A stretch of 64,000 nucleotides of DNA from Anaspis maculata. Its lineage: Eukaryota; Arthropoda; Insecta; Coleoptera; Scraptiidae. Below the pieces are notes generated by a model. The model saw nothing but the letters and a program-made list of their open reading frames with translations, was not told where the DNA came from and did no database searches. Each line of letters starts with the position of its first letter. Position 1 is the stretch's first letter. The DNA is taken from NCBI GenBank assembly GCA_949128115.1, contig OX421964.1:14594892-14658891 (forward strand). Direction: 5' to 3'. Positions 19,571 to 28,983 of this stretch are shown piece by piece. The position numbers and the translations under genes were made by a program.

Positions 19571-19956
19571 CCTATTGGTCACAGCAGGCGACAGCGCCTA
19601 CTATAAAGCCATGTTCCGCGAAAAGTTCTGAGAAGCCCAGCGTCTAGACGAGATCGTTGCATCTCCTACGTTCCCCCTCGAACTCGTCTCTCCTCAAGAG
19701 ACTAAACCCCAAGTAACACAACCTTTCCCCTTTTGAGACGGCGCAATTAACTCTAAACTTCTGGTTTTATTTAATCTGCGCCAACAATCTCAAGTCATTC
19801 TGAGAAAGAGTACATATCACAAAGAAATCGTCGACTACTTGAAGAAGCTGCCACCGGCGTGACAGACCCCTCGACCCGAGACAGTGAGCTAGCTGGATCG
19901 TTGTTGCCGCCCACTCCGGAGAGTCCTCCAGCCGACTACGACCCGAGGCGATAACA
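19571..19956 (+). mobile_element. Gypsy LTR type A, 5'-truncated by LINE junction
   Basis: It begins cctattggtcacagcaggcg, about 150 bp into the full LTR (compare 27038-27571), and includes the TATAAAG box and the terminus GCGATAACA. The downstream flank tactgacaatttcg is the same as at 27572, 41068 and 61462. Confidence 0.8.
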
Positions 19957-20125
19957 TACTGACAATTTCGAAAAATGAAGCTTTCAAAATGGAAATGCAG
20001 CAGCAGCAGACGTTCCGGAGCAGCTCAGTCCTGTTGACATCCTTCGCAGCAGCCAAACGATGATCCCCGCTCCGATAAGCAATCAAGAGACCATTGGTCG
20101 TTTTCAGGACTAAAATACCAGATAC
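19957..20125. other. Shared LTR 3' flank (unassigned)
   Basis: Sequence after the LTR (tactgacaatttcgaa... to ...cattggtcgttttcagg) recurs at 27572-27730, 41068-41225 and partly 61462-61540. It contains a CAG trinucleotide run (gcagcagcagcaga). Open frames exist on both strands but none is recognised. Confidence 0.5.
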
Positions 20126-20455
20126 CAAAAATTCTCACCTACCTACCTAACTACCTACTGTGCATCCTTTTTATTTATACACTTTTGCTTACACAGTTTA
20201 CTGTGTATCTCTTTTATTTATACACTTTTGTTTAGTTATTTATGCATTTTTATCGATTGAAAATGTCGATTGTGCAAGATATTCCATTGATTAATTGATT
20301 AGGTCTTAATTAGGTCAAAATAAACGCGTACATTTGAATTGCACGGTGTAGAAGCTAGGTAAGTATAGTTTGATTGTTGAATTTACTAGGTTATCATAAT
20401 AGAAAATCAATAAATGTAATTAAAAAAAACTTTTCGCGAACGCGAAGGTAGACAA
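20126..20455. other. AT-rich spacer
   Basis: No gene is supported. A repeated block (cttttatttatacacttttg) occurs twice within 20166-20232. Confidence 0.35.
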
Positions 20456-20815
20456 CCTTTTTCTCACTCTATTTTCCCAGGAAATAAACATCACCACCAT
20501 AACTCAAGACCACAAAACTCGTTTATTGGATAAGCCACGGGCAGGAGCCAATAAAATGTAAAATGTACACGCACACTGACCTGTAAACAATACTAATTTG
20601 AATAAAGAGTTTTCAAACTGAAACTAAAAACCTATTGGTCACTGGGATTTTTCTCACTCTGTTTTCCCAGGTAACATAACATCACTCCCACCAGAACTCA
20701 GGACCACAGAAACTTGATCATTGGATAAGCCACGCGCAGGAGCCAATAAAATGTAAATATGCACACAAACCTGTAAATACAATACTTATTTGAATAAAGA
20801 GTTTTCAAACTGCAA
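20456..20815 (+). repeat. Two tandem LINE 3' tails
   Basis: The block tttttctcactctattttcc... to ...gaataaagagttttcaaactg occurs twice (about 20456-20625 and 20648-20813), each ending with AATAAAG. The copies are separated by cctattggtcact, the same short LTR sequence that follows LINE ends at 19571. Confidence 0.7.
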
Positions 20816-21300
20816 ATTATCCTTGGGAAACCAATTGAAACCAAAATCACAGAACTCCACCAGCTCGCAGATATCCAACCCATCCAGGAGGTCATGACTG
20901 ATCGAAGTCAAAAATTCTACTCATACACCTGTAAACAGACAAACAGCACTAAGCATCTCGGCACCCTTACCCCCGAAACCACCCCATACAGAATAAAACA
21001 CAAGTTAATCCACCATATCATCCTCTAAATCAAACCCGCTAGCATCGAAACCAAAGTCAAATCACAGCGCTCAGCTGGCATCTGTCCAATGGGTTTTCTA
21101 CAGCCTACTTCCCATTAAAACGTAAGTACCATGTAAATAAAATGTAATATATCTCAAAATAAACACCTATAGGTAAATGAGAACATTTAAGGCGCCTATA
21201 ACACGCACAATACTATCAAGAACATCAAATGGGCTCCCCCAGAAGAAATGTATAAACATGTATATATTATTATTATCAATAAACAGCTTTAAAATCCAAT
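20816..21300 (+). pseudogene. Jockey-like LINE 3' end, second copy
   Basis: Parallels 19078-19560 (Leu-Gly-Asn-rich C-terminal codons, then 3' UTR with several AATAAA signals), with many stops. It ends at an LTR of type A beginning at about 21301. Confidence 0.65.
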
Positions 21301-21707
21301 CTACTTATCACAGTAGGCGCCAGCGCCTACTATAAAGCCATGTTCCAAGAAATTCACACTCAGTTTTGAGAATCCAAGCGTCAGGACGAGATCGTTGCAT
21401 CTCCTACGTTCCCCCTCGAACTCGTCTCTCATCAAGAGACTAACCCCCAAGTAACACCACCTTTCCCCTTTTGAGACCGGCGCAATTAATTCTAAACGTT
21501 TGGTTTCATTCAATCTGCGCAAACACACGTATTTCTCAATACGAATCTCAAGTCATTCTGAGAGAGTACATATCACAAAGAAATCGTCGAAAAAGAAGCT
21601 GCCACCGGCGTGACAGACCCCTCGACCCGAGACAGAGAGCTAGCTGGATCGTTGTTGCCGCCCACTCCGGAGAGTCCTACAGCCGACTACGACCCGAGGC
21701 GATAACA
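21301..21707 (+). mobile_element. Gypsy LTR type A, 5'-truncated
   Basis: Starts at the same internal LTR position as 19571, has cgcctactataaagcc with a TATA box, and ends GCGATAACA at 21707. It is joined directly to the inner part of a tRNA-like Transib-type arm. Confidence 0.75.
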
Positions 21708-21790
21708 GTATCAGTAAAATAATCAAATTTCTCAAATAGGCAAGTATAGGCACGCGTTTTTTCATTTATATTCTATATCAAACTGATATA

Positions 21791-23084
21791 CACTGATCGA
21801 TTTTTGAAGTGGTTCACCTAAAAAATTGTCCTACTTTGATGGGTTGTAACTTTTGAATGGATAGATGTATTTTGTTGAGTTTCTTTTTGCCAGAAAGGGC
21901 GTTTTTTTGGCAACAAGTGTGCTCAACTGCATTTGTTTGTAATTGATAGTGATTTTACAGGGTGATTTGTAAAGATATGATGTTTATATCAAATTAACTG
22001 ATGTGCATGAGGTAAATGGGTCACCCTGTATATTTCATTTCAAGGTCATCATAGAGCCGTATGCCTAAGCGCTGCATGTTTTTTTGGATTCTGGTCTAAC
22101 TCACTAGGCTTTGAAGATATCAATTTTCAATTCACTGCATGTTTATTTGCGTGAAAAAATCGAGATATCTTTGGGAGTAATAATGTCTTGACATTTATGT
22201 CGATTGAATTGTTTGTAAAAATGCAGCCTCTACAAGATGCAATTCTTGAAAGAATAATCAAAATGGTTTCGGCTGGTGTCTCTCGCCGGGAACTAGCACA
22301 ACGCTCTAATATTGCATACAGTATAGTCAATCGCGCTTCGAGCAAACGGCAACGTAGTGAATGAATTTTTCCAACGTGAGAATATCACCAGAATGGAATG
22401 GCCGGCGCTTTCACCGGACCTCAATCCAATACAAAACGTGTGGAATGCTCTCCAAAGATAGATATTAGACCGCGAAATTGAACCTCATGGAAATGAAGGG
22501 ATGGGAAATGTCCTTCAACAGGCAAGAATGGGAAGCCATCCGTGTGACCTTATCAATGATGTTATCAGAAGTATGCCATGAAGATGTCAGGACGTGATTA
22601 AGAGTTGAGGTGGCCCTAACCCGTTATTGATTAGTTTTTATTTTTCATTCACAATTACATATTAGTTATTCATTGTTATGCATTGAAAAATAAGAAAAAA
22701 AATTGTTGAAGTTTTCGTATTTTTCTGTACTTATTATGGTTAAAAAAATTATATCTTTCGACACAAATGACATAAGACCAAAATCCAAAAAAGTATGCAG
22801 TGCTAAGACATGAGGTTCTATGATTGCCTTGAAATTAAATATACAGGATGGCCCATTTACCTCATGCATATCAATAAAATTAATAGAAAAATCATAGCTT
22901 TTCAAATCACTCTGTAAAATCACAATCAATAATGACAAATAATTGCAATTATGCAGACTTGCTGCCGAAGAAACGCCCTTGCTGACAAAAAAAAAATCAA
23001 CAAGATACATTCATCAATTCAAATGTTAAAACCTATCAAAGTGGGACAATTTTTTGGGTGAACCACTTCAAAAAACGATCAGTG
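21791..23084 (+). mobile_element. Tc1-like element, internally deleted
   Basis: The inverted ends CACTGATCGATTTTTGAAGT...(A)CTTCAAAAAACGATCAGTG are flanked by TA (21789-21790 and 23085-23086). The arms are long (about 300 bp or more), and within them an ACAGGGTGA...TCACCCTGT pair is seen in the left arm (about 21958-22030). The two transposase pieces between the arms are described separately. The target, gatatagatcaccgattgg, is intact in sister elements, e.g. near 48261. Confidence 0.85.
22221..22572 (+). pseudogene. Tc1-like transposase, HTH fused to C-terminal DDE fragment
   Basis: From ATG 22221 the frame encodes a helix-turn-helix start (ILERIIKMVSAGVSRRELAQ, then RSNIAYSIVNRA) and stops at a TGA near 22362. 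Seven bases further a second frame gives FQRENITRMEWPALSPDLNP, IQNVWNALQR and a stop. WPA.SPDLNPI is the signature around the last catalytic region of Tc1 transposases. The middle, with the first two catalytic Asp, is deleted. It cannot be active but could keep DNA-binding residues. Confidence 0.8.
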
Positions 23085-23864
23085 TAGATCACCGATTGGA
23101 TCCCGTTGGAAACTTTCCGCAATTGACTATCTAAGCAGAGTGTCACAAATCAAGATTTGCGGAATTTGCCTCCATTTTGAATTGTTCACCAAGGTATCGG
23201 CCATCTGACTTGGCTTTCATAAATCACAAAACTCCACATACACCTTTTATACCTTTACATGACGGTGATGTACGGTCAAGAAGTTCTGAAACTAGATCTT
23301 CTCGTAGACCTTTGTATGGGGATTCAAACGACCAAGCTATGTAGATCCACGTTACGCCGATACATTGGTCCAACGAACAATTCAACCGGAACTGAAATCG
23401 ACCCTGAAAATTTCAAGTAATCTTGTTCCAAAATGAAGGCAAATCTCGCAAATCTTGATTTGTGACACTTACCTCGCTTAGATAGTCAATTGCGGAAGGT
23501 CTCCAGCGGGATCCAATCGGCGATTTATATCAGTTTAAAGAGAAGATCTTCCTCCTTCCTCTTCAAAATGAATTAAAGAAACGCGTGCCTAACGAGCCAA
23601 TTTGGAAGCTATGATTATTCTCCTGATACCTTGTAACGCCAATAAATCGTGCCATTACTTTTTTATACTTGATGACGAACGCATGTCATTTGACGTGAGC
23701 ATGGGTCAAATCAAAGTATTTGAAGAAATGAGAGAAAATGATATTCATATTACCAAGAAAATATAGGGGGAAAAAAGTTACCGAAGGCTGGATTCGAACC
23801 CGGGACGCTTGGCATGGGAGACCGATGTCCGACCACTTGGCAACGGTCGTGCCACTGTGCGACG

Positions 23865-24706
23865 CTAGCAGTCTAGGAACATCTGAAGTGCTTTACCAAG
23901 AACGACCAGACAAAGCCCGAGCTGTAATTTCGTACGCTAGCGCACGCTTTAACGCGACCGAACAACGTCTACACATCAACGAGCTAGAGTGTCTAGCCAT
24001 CTTGTGGGTTATCAAGCACTATTGGCCATACCTAGAAGACCGTCACTTTACCGTCCGCACGGACAATCGCGCCCTGCTCTGGCTGCACCGGTCCAAAGAC
24101 TCCAAAGCAAAGCTGACACGTTGGTCGCTCTTGCTACAAGAATTTTCGTTCACTGTCGAACACGTGCCCAAAAAAGCCAACGAACTGGCAGACGCCCTCT
24201 CCAGAGAGCCCGAGCTCCCCGAAACGCCGTTCAACTACAAGGACCTGGAACGTCTCTTACCTCCCGAGCCGTGTACAACGCACACGCTTGCAGAACCGGC
24301 CCAGCAAGCCGCCGCGAATCTGCTTGAAGTGCGAACGCTCAGCGACGTGGTGAAGGAATGCTAAGACCACGACCGGAGCACCCAACGACTGATCCAACAG
24401 CGCCGTGAGCTAGAGAACAGGCTCGATAGCCTAGACTGGCACACAGAATTCCAAGCAACGTACAGCGTCGACAACGATCACCTGTACAAGGTTCGAGAGA
24501 TGATGGACGTCATCTCCTGTACGTCCCAGGGGACGTACGGCCGCGCGTATTCCACGAGCACCACGACTCAGTGCTAGCTGGCCATCCGGGTTAAGACGAA
24601 ACTCTACGTTCGATCGCCGAACATTTTCATTGGCCTTTCTTGCCAACTGACGCGCGTCACTACGTCCGCTCGTGCCTCCTCTGCGCCCGGTACAAAGCCC
24701 GCTCAA
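23865..24706 (+). pseudogene. Ty3/Gypsy RNase H and integrase zinc finger
   Basis: This is an almost open frame: DASSLG, ISYASARFNATEQRLHINEL, ECLAILWVIKHYWPYLED, RTDNRALLWLH, FTVEHVPKKANELADALSR. These give the RNase H D-E-D-D residues. After a linker a CAA-to-TAA change makes a stop at 24362. Sequence continues to the integrase H2C2 finger (AEHFHWPFLPTDARHYVRSC, LLCARYK) with another TAG replacing Gln near 24577. It is interrupted at 24707 by a MITE and resumes at 25236. It is the best preserved RNase H in the window. Confidence 0.85.
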
Positions 24707-25235
24707 GGGGTTTCTGATGCGACTAAAAAAGTTGTTGACGGAAATCGGTTTTATTCAATTCTTTTCCGTGAGTAGAAACTCCTCCAAAAAGCAAATGCTT
24801 GCTATCAAATTTTGAAAATTCCCAAGAAATTTGAACATTTTTTATTTCAATTTTTGAAAATTCAAAAACTAGATAGCATCGACAATGCATATTTCCTCAA
24901 GAAAGTCGCATGCCAAATTTGAACTTCCATTTTCAAAAAAAAGGTACCAAAAATGATTTCTTGTAGACATGAAAAAGTGAATTAGTAGAAATCATTTTTG
25001 GTACCTTTTTTTTAAATAAAAAGTTTACATTTGGCATGTGACTTTTTCGAAGAAATATTTATTGTCGATGCTAACTAGTTTTTGAATTTTCAAAAATCAA
25101 AGACAAAAATTTTTAGAAATATTTGAAATTTGATAGCTTTGAACGTACTTTTTTTTTGAGGAGTTTCTACTTGACGAAAAAATAGAATTAAACCGATTCC
25201 CGTTGACAACTTTTTTTAGTCGCATCAGAAACCCC
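24707..25235. mobile_element. GGGGTTTCT palindromic MITE with TCAA duplication
   Basis: Ends GGGGTTTCTGATGCGAC...GTCGCATCAGAAACCCC are flanked by TCAA (24703-24706 and 25236-25239). The whole element is one palindrome with a central hairpin ggtaccaaaaatgatttct/agaaatcatttttggtacc. There is no coding capacity. A 4-bp TCAA duplication does not settle the superfamily. Relatives are at 30979, 45118, 49917 and 62366. Confidence 0.8.
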
Positions 25236-25405
25236 TCAAGCCGCAAGCATGCCGAGCAACGTCCGCGTCAGCCGCAACAGCAATTCGAAGTAGTCGCGTG
25301 CGACATAATGGGCCCGTACGATGCCTCCGCCAGCAGTAATCGGTTTATCCTGGTGGTCACGGACTAGTTCACACGGTGGGTGGATGCCTGGCCGCTTCCG
25401 TAGCG
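25236..25405 (+). pseudogene. Ty3/Gypsy integrase core fragment
   Basis: It encodes VACDIMGPYDASAS.NRFILVV, the first catalytic Asp of an integrase, with a TAG in place of Leu after VVTD. It then stops abruptly after WVDAWPLP at about 25401. The full counterpart is at 50440-51230. Confidence 0.8.
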
Positions 25406-25535
25406 AGAAATGTCAGAAGTCAAGAAAATGACAGAATCTGTCAATCTAATGTCAACCGCTAATAACCAACCGGTTACAAAAAGTTACTCGCGAGAAAAAA
25501 AGACTAATGTCCAGGTCAGACGTGCGTCACCTACG
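25406..25535 (+). other. Unassigned ORF start
   Basis: An ATG frame (25410) begins MSEVKKMTESVNLMSTANNQ and runs into LTR sequence. It could be the N-terminus of a LINE ORF1 or gag. No motif is present to decide. Confidence 0.25.
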
Positions 25536-25855
25536 GCATCACCCTCTTATCGAACTCGTCCCTCTTCAAGGGTACTAGTCCCATTTTACACACCCTCTGC
25601 CACTCTTGAGACCTGCGGACTTAACCCTGAAAAGTTTGGTTTCATCTACTTGCGTCACACTCGTATTTCTCAATACGCCAACTGCAGTTCATTCTGTGAG
25701 AGTACATAACACAAAGAGCTCATTGCGCCACATCGACAAGCTTGGAGAAGCCGCCACAGACGTAGCAGATCCCACATCCTGAGAGAGCTAGCTGGATCGA
25801 GGTTGCCGTCCACACCAGGGAGTTCCAGCGCCAACTCAAGCCCGGGGCGATAACA
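25536..25855 (+). mobile_element. Gypsy LTR type B, 5'-truncated
   Basis: It contains the family blocks tcgaactcgtccctcttcaa, gcgtcacactcgtatttctc and gagagctagctggatcgagg, and ends GGGGCGATAACA at 25855. Full copies are at 28207-28640 and 41706-42136. Confidence 0.75.
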
Positions 25856-26270
25856 ATATCCAGCATGGGCCTGCATAAGTCAGACTCTACAAAAAAAAAT
25901 ACAACAGTTCCAGAGCAAATGCCTGAGACTGGCAACCCTAACGAGAAAAAAAAACTGGCAATCGCCACTTACACAACATTGCAGCTACACCGACCATAGG
26001 GGAACATCTATTAAAAATCACACAAAAAAAGATGACGAAAGTAGAACGACACGAAAACCCAACAACAGCAACCATACTAGAGGAAACAAACCAGAAGCTA
26101 AAATAACGCATGACACTGCAAGGGATAAAGCAGATACTGCAATAAAAACAACGAGATAAAAACAAGGGATTCCAATAGAAATGACAAAAGAAAGAGGCTA
26201 CCGCCTGAAATCTTGGGGGAAATCCACACAAGACCGCGCGTCAGTTCCGATCCGAGTCGAGTTCCGAGAA
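25856..26270. other. A-rich stretch, possible LINE ORF1 scrap
   Basis: A short frame reads MGLHKSDSTKKNTTVPEQMP and then many stops. The A-rich codon style is like the Jockey-like LINE pieces in this window. No domain is recognised. Confidence 0.25.
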
Positions 26271-26670
26271 ATCCACGGCATTGACCGGACAAGTATTGAC
26301 CCAGCCGCCCGGCGCCTCTTGGCCATCTCCCACTCGTCGAACTTGTTCATCCTCAATGAACTACCCCCATTTTACTTCCCATCTCCTGAGACCTGCGGTC
26401 ACTTGCACTTCAAACTCTGGTTTTATTTCACAACGCCACATTCGTATTTCTCAATACGCTGACTCCATGTCATTCTGAGAGTACCTTTACAAAGAATTTT
26501 CTACGCGCCACGACCAGCCCTGGAGAAGCCGTCACAGGCGTGACAGTACCCACGATCCTAAGACAGCTAGCTGGATCCGAGGTTGCCGCCCTCTTCGAGG
26601 GGTTCCACCAATCCTTGCAGTCAATATCGCCGTTGTTATCGCCGGCTTGTTCCCGAAGCCGGCGATAACA
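26271..26670 (+). mobile_element. Gypsy LTR type C
   Basis: It shares the block order of types A and B (ctcgtcgaacttgttc, ctgagacctgcgg, attcgtatttctcaatacgc, agctagctggatccgaggttgcc) but differs in detail, and ends CCGGCGATAACA. A small inverted pair, ttgttatcgccggc...gccggcgataaca, lies at its very end (26634-26670). The 5' start is not clear. Confidence 0.65.
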
Positions 26671-26745
26671 AGATCTTCTCTAATAATATGATAATGTAAA
26701 CAATATAATATGTGAATAGCAATCGCAATAAAATATGAATAAGTA

Positions 26746-26960
26746 CAGTTGGGAGCGAAATGATTCATACGGCACTGATGGGAAGTCGCCTGGATATCAG
26801 AAATGTTAGCTGCTTGGATTGTTCTTGAATGGCAGTTTTGATTAGAGATTGGTCGTAATCAAAAAAGGCATTCAGGAACGATCCAAGCAGCTAACATTCC
26901 TGAAATCCAGCCGCGAGTTCCCAGCGGTCGGTGCCGTATGAATCATTTCGCTCCCAACTG
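26746..26960. mobile_element. Tc1/mariner MITE with CAGTTGGGAGCG ends
   Basis: The perfect inverted ends CAGTTGGGAGCGAAATGATT...AATCATTTCGCTCCCAACTG lie between TA dinucleotides. CAGT ends with TA duplication are typical of Tc1/mariner. Length is 215 bp, with no coding. The second copy is at 53155-53368. Confidence 0.9.
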
Positions 26961-27037
26961 TACATTTTATGAATAGGCACTAGGCAATATCAAAATCTCA
27001 TACACACAGTGTATTTGCATATCTTTGTACGTATACT

Positions 27038-27571
27038 TGTTACCGCGGCCCTTAAAATCCACCCACTTCCATAGCCAGCCGCGATAAATAAATTTAGCGA
27101 GGAGGCCTTTTGCCTTGCCTCGAGCCAGCGCGCGACCGTTCGGTCATCGGTCCGCGCCGCCACGCGTACTCCCCCGCTAACGTAGCCTATTGGTCACAGC
27201 AGGCGCCAGCGCCAACTATAAAGCCATGTTCCGCAAAAAGTTCTGAGAAGCCCAGCGTCTAGACGAGATCGTTGCATCTTCTACGTTCCCCCTCGAACTC
27301 GTCTCTCCTCAAGAGACTAAACCCCAAGTGACACCACCTTTCCCTTTTTGAGACGGCGCAATTAACTCTAAACTTCTGGTTTTATTTAATCTGCGCCAAA
27401 AATCTCAAGTAATTCTGAGAAAGAGTACATATCACAAAGAAATCGTCGACTCCTTGAAGAAGCTGCTACCGGCGTGACAGACCCCTCGACCCGAGACAGT
27501 GAGCTAGCTGGATCGTTGTTGCCGCCCACTCCGGAGAGTCCTCCAGCCGACTACGACCCGAGGCGATAACA
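27038..27571 (+). mobile_element. Complete Gypsy LTR type A, solo, with TACT flanks
   Basis: It runs from TGTTACCGCGG (27038) to GCGATAACA (27571), so ends are TGTTA...TAACA. CCTATTGG and TATAAAG (27217-27223) are the likely CCAAT-type and TATA elements. The 4 bp before and after the LTR are both TACT, fitting a Gypsy target duplication and a solo LTR formed by recombination. The left flank matches that of 53446 and the right flank that of 61462. Confidence 0.85.
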
Positions 27572-27750
27572 TACTGACAATTTCGAACAATGAAGCTTTT
27601 AAAATGGAAATGCAGCAGCAGCAGAGCTGCTTTCCGGAGCAGCTCAGTCCTGTTGACATCCTTCGCAGCAGCCAAACGATGATCCCCGTTCGATAAGCAA
27701 TCAAGAGACCATTGGTCGTTTTCAGGGCCGAAATACCAGATACAAAAAAT
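27572..27750. other. Shared LTR 3' flank (unassigned), second copy
   Basis: Same sequence as 19957-20125. No gene is recognised. Confidence 0.45.
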
Positions 27751-27896
27751 GTGAGGGCTCGATACCAAGTTGGAGGGGCAAAGTTTGGGACGGCGTAGCT
27801 CGCCAAATACAGCGGTCTGATTGGTTGGTATCCGCCGTTGCTATGGTAACCGCACTTACGGCGGTCTCAACCCCAACTTGGTATCGAGCCGTGAGA
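27751..27896. mobile_element. Palindromic MITE with an X-box-like dyad
   Basis: Inverted arms CTCGATACCAAGTTGG...CCAACTTGGTATCGAG. In the centre GTTGCTATGGTAAC (27837-27850) matches an RFX X-box palindrome, next to ccgccgttg. The second copy is at 41245-41389. Confidence 0.7.
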
Positions 27897-27992
27897 AAGC
27901 AAACCCGTTCGGCAGCTGCCAGCAAGCCATTCACAATCAAAGAAATCAACTTGCGACCTCCTCAATTCCAAAATAAAGGATCGTTTACATAC

Positions 27993-28205
27993 ACCTTGAC
28001 CGTAATAGTAACAGCAACCTTAGTGTAAAAATGAGGTTCTGTACAATGTACACTTCATCAGTGAGGCCGAGAATGCAACGAAGGTAGGTGGATGATTTCC
28101 GGTCTTGCGCCGACAACCTGCTTTCGTTGTATTCTCGGAATCACGAATGAAATATACAGGTCCAAAAACTGAGATTAGCGTTGCTATTACTGTTACGGTC
28201 AAGGT
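27993..28205. mobile_element. Palindromic MITE, CACCTTGACCG ends
   Basis: Arms ACCTTGACCGTAATAGTAAC...GTTACGGTCAAGGT are separated by about 170 bp that includes a second inverted pair (gagaatgcaacgaag / ctttcgttgtattctc). It abuts the LTR at 28207. The second copy is at 41486-41703. Confidence 0.65.
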
Positions 28206-28206
28206 C

Positions 28207-28640
28207 TGTTACCGCCAACCCCCCAAAAACACCCAAACACTCATAGCCGCCAGTTCCGAGAATTCCACGGCCTTGAACGGACCGGTATTGCTCCCCACCC
28301 GTCCATCGGGCCTCCGGCCATCACCCCTCTCGTCGAACTCGTCTCTCCTCAGGGACTAACCTCATTTTACCCCTCTGGCCTCTGGCCACTCCTGAGACCT
28401 GCGGACTTGAACACTCCAAAGTTTGTTTTCATTCCATTGCGTCACACTCGTATTTTTTAATACGCCGACTCCATCTCATTCTGAGAAAATAACATAAGCA
28501 AAGAATTCACCGCGCCACATCGAGAAGCCGCAACAGACGTAGCAGTAGCCACACCCTGAAAGAGCTAGCTGGATCGAGGTTTCCGCCCTCCGAGGAGTTC
28601 AGAAAATCATCTGCGCCAACTACAGCCCGGGGCGATAACA
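28207..28640 (+). mobile_element. Gypsy 5' LTR type B
   Basis: TGTTACCGCC (28207) to GGGGCGATAACA (28640), 434 bp, is followed at once by a primer binding site and leader, so this is a 5' LTR. The copy at 41706-42136 has the same layout. Confidence 0.85.
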
Positions 28641-28666
28641 TCTTGGCGCCCGAAACCTGGGGCCCA
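28641..28666 (+). promoter_or_regulatory. Retrotransposon primer binding site
   Basis: TCTTGGCGCCCGAAACCTGG begins directly after the LTR. The TGGCGCCCGAA core (28644-28654) is complementary to the 3' end of a lysine-type tRNA, as in many Gypsy elements. Confidence 0.75.
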
Positions 28667-28788
28667 GCTTCGTCAAGATGACATCTTGACTGCCCGACAC
28701 GTGGGGCCAAGCTTCTCCAAGACTGCACCTTGCTAGTCAGCGTCTCCGAGAATTCTACAAGTCACCGCAGAACTTCCAGACCTTCATA

Positions 28789-28981
28789 GGCCATCCACAA
28801 TGATGTTAATGTTTACGTGATGTTATCGGCAATGGTAATGTTAGCATTCAAAGCAATGAGTTTCAAATGGTGACGTTCACAATCATGTTAGTGGCAATGG
28901 TAAGCATTTACCATTGAAAGTCGTTGCTTTGAAGTGCTAACATTGCCATTGCCGATAACATTACGTAATATCCTGACGGCC
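28789..28981. mobile_element. GGCCATCC MITE, copy 2
   Basis: It is inserted in the Gypsy leader between TA dinucleotides. The left end GGCCATCCACAATGATG is intact and the right end is altered (cctgacggcc). Confidence 0.8.
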
Positions 28982-28983
28982 TA

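Larger units (their letters stand above)
21708..23859. mobile_element. Transib-like tRNA-arm element, left-truncated, split by Tc1
   Basis: The left end is lost: the first base matches an internal arm position (compare 35470). The right end is intact, with a tRNA-like B box, an A box with one mismatch, and CCACTGTG ending at 23859, followed by CGACG (23860-23864) in a Gypsy RNase H. A 1294-bp Tc1-like element occupies 21791-23084. Confidence 0.75.

Noticed and set aside
27466..27806. Minus-strand frames of about 100 codons across LTRs
   Set aside because: They cover non-coding LTR and its flank, recur only because the LTR recurs, and have no recognisable domain.
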